NCBI GenBank assembly: GCA_031272575.1
Contig: JAISTO010000018.1
Coordinates: 1-8,481, forward strand
Source: Treponema sp.
Lineage (GTDB): Bacteria; Spirochaetota; Spirochaetia; Treponematales; Breznakiellaceae
Length of the DNA stretch: 8,481 bases
Direction: 5' to 3'
Made by a program: the position numbers and the translations under genes. Position 1 is the first letter of the stretch. Each line of letters opens with the position of its first letter. Of the stretch, positions 1 through 5,291 are shown piece after piece. Below the pieces are notes generated by a model, which searched no databases, was not told where the DNA came from, and saw only the letters and a program-made list of their open reading frames with translations.

Positions 1-5
1 GCGGT

Positions 6-50
6 GTTACTCCGTGCGGAGTTACTCCGTGCGGAGTTACTCCGCATGGA
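6..50. repeat. Three tandem 15-bp palindromic units at the response-regulator 3' end
   Basis: Units at 6-20 and 21-35 are identical (GTTACTCCGTGCGGA). The third, 36-50, differs at two bases (GTTACTCCGCATGGA). Each unit holds an inverted repeat, ACTCCG-TG-CGGAGT, so the array can fold into consecutive hairpins. The rightmost copy supplies the last codons (His-Ala-Glu) and the TAA stop of the minus-strand response regulator; the other two follow in its 3' untranslated region. No T-run is visible before the window edge, so a simple intrinsic terminator is not supported. The array may continue to the left of the window. Confidence 0.85.
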
Positions 51-702
51 GTGTCGTCTTTATGCGTGACTGGACTTCCTGGGCGATGGTTACGGCCTGG
101 TTCAGTTCCTGATTGTGCAGCGCGAGCAGTATGCGGTTAATCTTCAAAAAGACGTACGCGTTGTACACATTTCTGGGGATATCCTTTATGATATCTTCGA
201 CCGCCGCCACATTCCCCTTCGAGCAGTACTCGCAAAGCGTATGCATCTTGCGCCTCAAAAAGAGCAGCGCCTGATCCTCGCGCGCCTGTTTCAGTGCCCG
301 CTGGATTTTTGCGAGGACCGTTTTCGTGTCGAAAGGCTTGATCACGTAATCCTTCGCCCCCATCGCGGCCGCCTTCTGGATAGTGTCAATTTCTTTTTCG
401 GAAGTGACAAAAATGACCGGGATAGACCGGAATTCGGGATGCGCCTGCATCTTGCTGAATACGTCTATGCCGGACATGTCGGGCATCTTGATGTCGAGCA
501 GAACCGCGTCCAAGAACTCGCGTTCAAGGATGTCCAGGGTCTCTTTGCCCGTTTTTGCGACCGTTACGTCGTAGTAAGGGGCAAGGAGTGTTTTTTCGTA
601 AGCAAGAAACGTGGGCATATCGTCCACGACGAGAATCTTGCTTCGGTTAGAAACCCTCGTTACGGAAAGGGAATCATCATCTTTGTGCGTAAATGCTTCC
701 AT
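37..702 (-). CDS. Response regulator, REC domain plus helical C-terminal part
   Basis: The 221-residue cytoplasmic protein has a CheY-like receiver domain at about residues 21-140. Visible landmarks are the acidic pair D27-D28, the phospho-acceptor D70 in LLDIKMPDMSG, T100 after IPVIFV, and K122 in VIKPF, so all residues needed for phosphorylation and switching are present. The last 80 or so residues look alpha-helical and do not resemble a DNA-binding, GGDEF, HD-GYP or kinase output; their role is unknown. They may act through protein contacts. The start is ATG 702: the open frame continues upstream, but only as a low-complexity sequence across the promoter, and no other ATG, GTG or TTG lies between 702 and the REC domain. 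No Shine-Dalgarno precedes it. No histidine kinase gene is adjacent, so the cognate partner is not identified. Confidence 0.9.
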   Translation of the reverse strand: MEAFTHKDDDSLSVTRVSNRSKILVVDDMPTFLAYEKTLLAPYYDVTVAKTGKETLDILEREFLDAVLLDIKMPDMSGIDVFSKMQAHPEFRSIPVIFVTSEKEIDTIQKAAAMGAKDYVIKPFDTKTVLAKIQRALKQAREDQALLFLRRKMHTLCEYCSKGNVAAVEDIIKDIPRNVYNAYVFLKINRILLALHNQELNQAVTIAQEVQSRIKTTLHAE

Positions 703-708
703 AGAGAT

Positions 709-737
709 AATGTAACCTATAAAGAGATTTTTGTCAA
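709..737 (-). promoter_or_regulatory. Predicted sigma70 promoter of the response regulator
   Basis: On the minus strand TTGACA (737-732) is followed after 17 bp by TACATT (714-709). The -35 is a perfect consensus and the -10 matches at four of six positions. Transcription about 7 bp past the -10 would begin at 702, the A of the start codon, so the mRNA would have no leader. This fits the absence of a ribosome binding site. Confidence 0.6.
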
Positions 738-742
738 GAGGG

Positions 743-771
743 TTGACTTTTTCTTTTTTTAGGGTTATATT
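743..771 (+). promoter_or_regulatory. Predicted sigma70 promoter of the exported protein and prmC
   Basis: TTGACT (743-748) and TATATT (766-771) are separated by 17 bp; each box matches consensus at five of six positions. The predicted start near 778 leaves a short leader holding AGGAG (780-784), 6 bp before ATG 791. The -35 box lies 5 bp from that of the divergent promoter, so GTCAA and TTGAC form an inverted repeat and polymerase could hardly occupy both sites at once. Confidence 0.7.
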
Positions 772-790
772 TAAATAACAGGAGTATACT

Positions 791-1456
791 ATGAAAAGAC
801 TACCTTTGTTTGTGTTGCTGCTCTGCGTTGGGGCGGCGGTTCCGGCTTTTGCGGAACTTCGGTTCGATTTGGGGGCTGATTTTCTTTTCGTCGGTATGGA
901 CGGAAGCAGCAGTGGGGATATGTCCAGCGTAAACGGCTTTTTCCTGCCTGCGCCAGGGTATTCGCTCCTTCTCCAATTCAATACTGAAAACTTGCATTTC
1001 GGCTTCGGGGGCAGGGCGTTCTCCTATCTGTTCGCAACGGTGGCGTGGCCGGTCGTCTACGCGGAACTGGATCTCGGCCGCTTTACGCTGCATGGGAGTG
1101 TGGGCGGGCGCTATTTCGGCTACCTGGGGCCGTCCTTTTCGGCGGTGGCCTACGACGACCTCGTTTACGAGTCCGCGCTTTCGTCCGAAGACGACTCGTA
1201 CGTATACGCCGAGTGCGGAACCGGGGATCTAACTTCGTCCGCCGCGATGACTGCCCTGGGCTTCAGTTTCCCGCTCTACATGGCGGATCTTTCCGCATGG
1301 CTGCGGATTGGGAACTATTTCCGCATTGGCGCGGGGGCTCTTATCCTCTTTACGACGGACGAAGAAATTGCCTTTGAACAAGGTCCGGTGGCGCTTTTCT
1401 ACACGGGGCTAAAATGGAGTTTCCCCCGGGCGGACAGGCAAAAAAAGTTTTTCTAG
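791..1456 (+). CDS. Exported protein, probable small outer-membrane beta-barrel
   Basis: This 221-residue protein begins with a clear Sec signal peptide: MKR, a hydrophobic core, and a likely signal peptidase I site after AFA (residue 21). The mature part is rich in Gly, Phe and Tyr, with alternating polar/hydrophobic stretches such as LRFDLGADFLFVG, LHFGFGGRAF and FYTGLKWSF. This pattern suits short beta strands of an outer-membrane barrel. No lipobox Cys or enzymatic motif is seen and I do not recognise a named family. AGGAG at 780-784 gives a well-placed start. The last codons run through an A7 tract and the TAG stop lies inside the SD-like TAGGAG of prmC 14 bp downstream, so the two are probably cotranscribed. 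A periplasmic protein is a possible alternative. Confidence 0.75.
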   Translation: MKRLPLFVLLLCVGAAVPAFAELRFDLGADFLFVGMDGSSSGDMSSVNGFFLPAPGYSLLLQFNTENLHFGFGGRAFSYLFATVAWPVVYAELDLGRFTLHGSVGGRYFGYLGPSFSAVAYDDLVYESALSSEDDSYVYAECGTGDLTSSAAMTALGFSFPLYMADLSAWLRIGNYFRIGAGALILFTTDEEIAFEQGPVALFYTGLKWSFPRADRQKKFF

Positions 1457-1459
1457 GAG
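1454..1459 (+). promoter_or_regulatory. Ribosome binding site deciding the prmC start
   Basis: TAGGAG merges the stop codon of the upstream gene with the only strong SD-like sequence here. It lies 11 bp before TTG 1471, slightly long but usable. The earlier in-frame ATG at 1414 has no comparable site and would add 19 residues unlike a PrmC N-terminus. Confidence 0.55.
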
Positions 1460-1470
1460 TTTGCAGCGCT

Positions 1471-2340
1471 TTGGCGACTATCGCTCAAGCCATTGCGGAA
1501 AGCGCCCGCCAACTCCGCGGCGCGGGCGTGGAAACCCCTTCTCTCGACGCGGCGCTCCTTCTTGCGCACACACTGAAACAAAGCCGGGAATATCTCTTTG
1601 CGCGGGGGGACGAGCCCCTGCCGCAAGATGCGGCGCGGGCCTTCCGCGCACTCACCGCGAGACGCGCCTCGGGGGAATGCGTCGCCTACCTTACCGGAAA
1701 AAAGGAGTTTTACGGGCTTATGTTTACCGTGAGCCCGGACGTGCTGGTCCCCCAGCCTGACACCGAAACGCTCGTCGACGCGGCGCTCGCCTTTCTTAAA
1801 CGCCTCGAGACGCGGCCGCCCAGAGTGCTTGATCTCGGTACCGGCAGCGGGGCTGTGGCTATCACCCTTAAGTACCGGTTCCCCGGCGCCGAAGTCTGGG
1901 CTTCGGACATATCGGAAAAGGCGCTTTCCGCTGCCAGGGCTAACGCGGACCGGCTCCTGGGGCCGGGCGCGCTGCGCTTTTTCAGGGCCGATCTGTTTCA
2001 GGCGGACGGGGACGAGGCCCTTCCTGCCTTCGATCTTATTGTCAGCAACCCCCCCTACGTGCCGAGCGGCGCCCTGGCCGCGCTTCCGAAGGAGGTGCGC
2101 TGCCAGCCCGCGCTCGCGCTGGACGGCGGCCCCTCCGGCCTGCGGGTTATAGAGGCCCTGGTGCGCGGAGCCCGCGCCCGCCTCGCGCCGGGAGGGGGGC
2201 TTCTTGTCGAGGCAGCCCCCTCTCAGATGGGGGCGATCCGTGCCCTGCTGAGCGAGGCCGGCTTCAGCGGGACGCGGGTGTGGCGCGATCTCGCCGGCCG
2301 CGAGCGTGTCGCCGGGGCGAGCCGCGGAGTGACGGGCTAA
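1471..2340 (+). CDS. prmC: Peptide chain release factor N5-glutamine methyltransferase
   Basis: PrmC methylates, with S-adenosylmethionine, the glutamine of the GGQ motif in release factors RF1 and RF2, improving peptide release in the cytoplasm. From TTG 1471 the protein has 289 residues, the usual family length. Residues 1-75 form the helical substrate-binding domain, and the rest is a class I methyltransferase. Motif I is DLGTGSG (121-127), the catalytic NPPY is 193-196, LVPQPDTE (about 92-99) is the conserved linker motif with Gln where Arg is usual, and DLAGRER near the end matches the family C-terminus. An ATG start at 1414 would give 308 residues and overlap the upstream gene. The release-factor gene prfA, a common partner, is not in the window; here prmC follows an exported-protein gene. 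The final residues RGVTG are encoded by a 15-mer also found in the distant intergenic repeat region. Confidence 0.93.
   Translation: MATIAQAIAESARQLRGAGVETPSLDAALLLAHTLKQSREYLFARGDEPLPQDAARAFRALTARRASGECVAYLTGKKEFYGLMFTVSPDVLVPQPDTETLVDAALAFLKRLETRPPRVLDLGTGSGAVAITLKYRFPGAEVWASDISEKALSAARANADRLLGPGALRFFRADLFQADGDEALPAFDLIVSNPPYVPSGALAALPKEVRCQPALALDGGPSGLRVIEALVRGARARLAPGGGLLVEAAPSQMGAIRALLSEAGFSGTRVWRDLAGRERVAGASRGVTG
2321..2335 (+). repeat. 15-mer shared with the 7838-7852 intergenic palindrome
   Basis: GCCGCGGAGTGACGG occurs here, in the last codons of prmC, and identically at 7838-7852, where it forms one arm of an inverted repeat. Here no second arm is adjacent. It may be the half-unit of a dispersed palindromic repeat that now encodes the PrmC tail. 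Confidence 0.6.
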
Positions 2341-2867
2341 TACCGCGCGGCCGCGTACGCGACCCAGCCGCCTGCCTCGACGAGGGCGCGCTCGAAGCCT
2401 TGCAGGGTGAAGGGCAGGGCCTGCGTCTTCCCGCCGCCTTCGAAGAGGAGCGTCTCGTTTTCCAGGTTGACGGTAAGCGTCGTGTCGACAGCGGCGAAAT
2501 CCCGGAAGAGCGCGTCCAGCGCGGCGGCGGGTATCTCCGCGGCGATAAGGCCGCAGTTGTACATATTCTGCCGGAAGATACGCGCGAAACTTTCCGCAAT
2601 GACGATGTTTATGCCGTTCACCTCGAGGGCCCAGGGCGCGTGCTCGCGGGAACTGCCGCAGCCGAAGTTGGCCCTGGTAACGATGGCCCCCTTGCCGGCC
2701 AGGTCCCGCGCGGGGTCGAAGCCGGGGACTTTCAGGTCCTCGAGCAGGTAGGGTTTGAGCGCGGCCTTGGAGTCCTCGTTGAGGTACTTGGCCGGGATAA
2801 GCTCGTCAGTGTTGATGTCGGAGCGATCCAGAAAAAGGACCCTCCCGCCGAATGGGATAGCACTCAT
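2337..2867 (-). CDS. leuD: 3-isopropylmalate dehydratase, small subunit
   Basis: This 176-residue subunit pairs with LeuC to isomerise 2-isopropylmalate to 3-isopropylmalate. It is the short, archaeal-type small subunit (roughly 160-175 residues) rather than the approximately 200-residue enterobacterial form. The signature RANFGCGSSREHAPWAL is at 66-82, the N-terminal DINTDELIPAKYL segment (17-29) carries the substrate-recognition loop, and SFARIFRQNMYNCGL (93-107) is also conserved. The start ATG overlaps the leuC stop as ATGA and is preceded by GGAGGAG with 5-bp spacing. Sequence alone does not fully separate this family from homoaconitase small subunits; leuA and leuB next door make the leucine role near certain. 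Its TAG stop overlaps the prmC stop on the other strand by 4 bp. Confidence 0.95.
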   Translation of the reverse strand: MSAIPFGGRVLFLDRSDINTDELIPAKYLNEDSKAALKPYLLEDLKVPGFDPARDLAGKGAIVTRANFGCGSSREHAPWALEVNGINIVIAESFARIFRQNMYNCGLIAAEIPAAALDALFRDFAAVDTTLTVNLENETLLFEGGGKTQALPFTLQGFERALVEAGGWVAYAAARY

Positions 2868-4198
2868 AAAAACTCCTCCGGGCTGGTGATGACGCCGGTA
2901 ACCGCGGCGGCGGCGGCGGACGCGGGGCTCAGGAGGTGCACCATGCCGCCCTTGCCCATGCGCCCGTAAAAGTTGCGGTTGGTGGTGGAGGCGCAGACCT
3001 CGCCCTCGGCGAGCACCCCGTTCGACATACCCAGGCAGGCCCCGCAGGTAGCGTTCGTGACACAGAAGCCGGCGTCAAGGAAGACGCGCAGCAGCCCCTC
3101 GGAGAGGGCCTGGCGGTAGACCGCGGTCGTGGCCGGAGACACGATGCCGCGCACCGTGGGCGCTATGCTGCGCCCCTTGAGGATAGCGGCCGCGGCCCGC
3201 AGGTCTTCGATGCGGCCGTTCGTGCAGGACCCGATGTACACCTGATCCACCTTCGTCCCGGCCAGTTCCCGCACCGTCGTCACCTGATCCGGCTTGTAGC
3301 CTACCGTTACAAGCGGCTCGAGGCGAGAGCAGTCAAAATCCAGCGTCTTCGCGTACACCGCGTCAGCATCACTCCCCCACCGCGCAAAGTCAGCCAACGC
3401 GCGCGCCCTCGCGTCACTCGCCTCATTCCCGATCCTCCCCCCCGCCTCCGCGCCATGATCAAGTCCCAAGTCCCAAGTCCCAAGTCCCAAGAGATAATCC
3501 ACCGTCACCCCATCCGGCATACAGACCCCGCTCGTCGCGCCGGCCTCGACCGCCATGTTGCAGACCGTCATGCGGCCTTCCATGCTGAGCGCCTCCGCCG
3601 CGGGGCCGCGGAACTCCATTACCATGCCGGTGGCCCCCGCGACGCCGGTCTTTGCTATCACCCCAAGGATGAGGTCCTTGGCCGAGGCCGCGCCTTTCAG
3701 GGCCCCGTTCAGGTTGACGCGATAGGTGTCCGGCCTGCGGAACGCGCAGACCCCCTTGAGGATGCCGACTTCCAGGTCGGTGGTGCCGACCCCGGCCGCG
3801 AACGCGCCGAAGGCCCCATGGGTGCAGGTGTGACTGTCACCCATGATCACCGTGAAGCCGGGGTGGATAAAGCCCTTTTCCGGGAAGAGGGCATGGCAGA
3901 CGCCGTTGCGGCCTATGTCGAAAAAGTCCGCGATGTGTTGACGGCGCGCCCAGTCCCGCAGGGTCTTGCCCTGGGCCGCGCTCTTCGAGTCCTTCGCCGG
4001 CGTGACATGATCGATGACGGCCTTGATTTTGGCCGGATCGAAGACGCGGTCCAGGCCGCGGGACGCGAGATCGTTCACCGCTATCGGCGTGGTGATCTCG
4101 TGGCAGAGGACGCGGTCGATCCTGAGTACCCAGGTGTCCTCGAAGGGACGGTCGACCTCGTGCGCTTCGAACACCTTTTCCGTGAGTGTTTTTCCCAT
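2864..4198 (-). CDS. leuC: 3-isopropylmalate dehydratase, large subunit, with unusual insertion
   Basis: This 444-residue aconitase-fold subunit binds the [4Fe-4S] cluster of isopropylmalate isomerase. Cluster ligands are visible as C325 in GSCTNGR and C385 and C388 in TCGACLG. MGDSHTCTHGAFGAF (119-133) and TTNRNFYGRMG (405-415) are the other family signatures. Archaeal-type LeuC is usually about 420 residues; the excess lies at about residues 238-275, between the conserved MPDGVTVDYLLG and DADAVYAKTLDFD. There the DNA carries a 7-bp tandem repeat followed by a stretch using codons (AGT, AAT, GCT, GAT, TTT) unlike the rest of the gene. The frame stays open and all catalytic motifs are intact, so the enzyme is probably functional. 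TAAGGAG merges the leuB stop with the SD, 6 bp before ATG 4198. Confidence 0.95.
   Translation of the reverse strand: MGKTLTEKVFEAHEVDRPFEDTWVLRIDRVLCHEITTPIAVNDLASRGLDRVFDPAKIKAVIDHVTPAKDSKSAAQGKTLRDWARRQHIADFFDIGRNGVCHALFPEKGFIHPGFTVIMGDSHTCTHGAFGAFAAGVGTTDLEVGILKGVCAFRRPDTYRVNLNGALKGAASAKDLILGVIAKTGVAGATGMVMEFRGPAAEALSMEGRMTVCNMAVEAGATSGVCMPDGVTVDYLLGLGTWDLGLDHGAEAGGRIGNEASDARARALADFARWGSDADAVYAKTLDFDCSRLEPLVTVGYKPDQVTTVRELAGTKVDQVYIGSCTNGRIEDLRAAAAILKGRSIAPTVRGIVSPATTAVYRQALSEGLLRVFLDAGFCVTNATCGACLGMSNGVLAEGEVCASTTNRNFYGRMGKGGMVHLLSPASAAAAAVTGVITSPEEFL
3461..3491. repeat. 7-bp tandem repeat inside leuC
   Basis: Four perfect copies of AAGTCCC plus three further bases (plus strand) lie inside leuC and encode roughly residues 236-247. 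Because seven is not a multiple of three, a gain or loss of one or two copies would shift the frame; three copies would keep it. Confidence 0.95.
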
Positions 4199-4208
4199 AA
4201 CGGTCTCC

Positions 4209-5291
4209 TTAAAGCGCCTCCCGCACGGCAGCCCCCATGGCGCGGGTGCCCACGGGCCGCTCGCCGGGCGCGCCGCGGCAGAGGTCGGGGGTGCGGAAGC
4301 CCGCCTCGAGTACCGCGGCGGCCGCGTCCTCGACGGCGCGGGCCTCGCGCTCCAGGTGGAAACTGTGCCGCAGGAGCATCGCGGCCGAGAGGATCATGCC
4401 CAGGGGGTTGGCCGCGTCCTGGCCCGCGATGTCCGGCGCGGAGCCATGCACCGGCTCGTACATACCGGCGCCCGCGCCCAGGCTGGCCGAGGGCAGCATC
4501 CCGATAGAGCCGGTGAGCGCGGCCGCCTCGTCCGAGAGGATGTCCCCGAAGAGGTTCGAGGTGACCACCACATCGAACCTGCCGGGCGCGCGCACCAACT
4601 GCATGGCGGCATTGTCAACATAGAGGAAGTCAAGGTTGATGTCCGGGAAGTCCTTCGCGACCGCCTCGGCCGCCTCCCGCCAGAGCCGCGAGGACTCGAG
4701 GATGTTCGCCTTGTCCACCACGGTGACCTTTTTGGATCGGGCTTTCGCGGCCTCGAAGCCCACGCGGAGTATGCGCTCGATTTCATCCCAGGTATAGGAC
4801 TCGGTGTCGAAGGCGCGGTTTCCCTCGCGGCCTCTTTCGCCGAAGTAGATCCCGCCGGTGAGTTCCCGCACGAAGAGGATGTCGAACGCGGGGGTTCCCT
4901 GCGGGTTACTTGCGCAGAGCACCTCGTCCTTCAGGGGGCAGGCGGCGCGCAGCGGGGGCATGAGGCGGGCCGGGCGCAGGTTCGCGTAGGCCCCCAGGCC
5001 GGCGCGGAGCCCCAGGAGCGCCTGCTCGGGGCGCAGACGGCCGGGAAGCGTGTCCCACCGGGGGCCCCCCACCGCGGAAAGGAGGAGCGCGTCGCAGGCC
5101 CTGGCCGTTTCCAGCGCCTCGGCGGGCAGCGGGATGCCGTACTTGTCCAGCGCCGCGCCGCCCGCGTCAATGTCAACATACTCAAATGAGTGACCAAACC
5201 TGGCCGCGATGGCGTCGAGCACGGCCCGCGCTTCCCGCATGACCTCCGGCCCTATGCCGTCACCCGCGGCAACCGCTATGCGTCCTTTCAT
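4209..5291 (-). CDS. leuB: 3-isopropylmalate dehydrogenase
   Basis: This 360-residue cytoplasmic enzyme oxidises and decarboxylates 3-isopropylmalate with NAD+ to 2-ketoisocaproate, the third step of leucine synthesis. It has the normal bacterial length. Substrate-binding arginines correspond to R96, R106 (in ANLRP) and R142 (in FVRELTGGIYFGE). K194 in VDKAN is the catalytic lysine, and the metal-binding aspartates are D226 (YVDNAAMQL), D250 and D254 (SNLFGDILSDEA). The nucleotide site is marked by EPVHGSAPDIAG (279-290). Start ATG 5291 overlaps the leuA stop as ATGA, implying translational coupling; AGGA and GGGG in the 15 bp before it give a moderate SD. The frame is also open far upstream of this ATG, but only as a shadow inside leuA. 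The stop TAA 4209-4211 is part of the leuC ribosome binding site. Confidence 0.96.
   Translation of the reverse strand: MKGRIAVAAGDGIGPEVMREARAVLDAIAARFGHSFEYVDIDAGGAALDKYGIPLPAEALETARACDALLLSAVGGPRWDTLPGRLRPEQALLGLRAGLGAYANLRPARLMPPLRAACPLKDEVLCASNPQGTPAFDILFVRELTGGIYFGERGREGNRAFDTESYTWDEIERILRVGFEAAKARSKKVTVVDKANILESSRLWREAAEAVAKDFPDINLDFLYVDNAAMQLVRAPGRFDVVVTSNLFGDILSDEAAALTGSIGMLPSASLGAGAGMYEPVHGSAPDIAGQDAANPLGMILSAAMLLRHSFHLEREARAVEDAAAAVLEAGFRTPDLCRGAPGERPVGTRAMGAAVREAL

Noticed and set aside
6..50. CRISPR array
   Set aside because: The repeats are directly adjacent 15-mers with no spacers, and no cas genes are present.
115..762. 215-residue plus-strand open frame
   Set aside because: Antisense to a response regulator with all conserved REC residues; no ribosome binding site or family features.
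703..981. Upstream extension of the response regulator
   Set aside because: It would run through both promoters and antisense to the signal peptide of the divergent gene, with no conserved content.
2341..2360. Bidirectional terminator between prmC and leuD
   Set aside because: CGCGGCCGCG (2346-2355) is palindromic but lies inside leuD and has no adjacent T- or A-run.
3461..3491. leuC as a pseudogene
   Set aside because: Despite the tandem repeat the frame is open end to end, and the cluster cysteines and all signature motifs remain.
2337..4198. Homoaconitase instead of isopropylmalate isomerase
   Set aside because: The two are close relatives, but co-location with leuA carrying the leucine regulatory domain and with leuB decides for LeuCD.
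2936..4507. Long plus-strand open frame over leuC and leuB
   Set aside because: Shadow of GC-rich coding on the minus strand; Arg/Gly/Pro-rich translation with no family features, while the minus strand encodes intact LeuC and LeuB.
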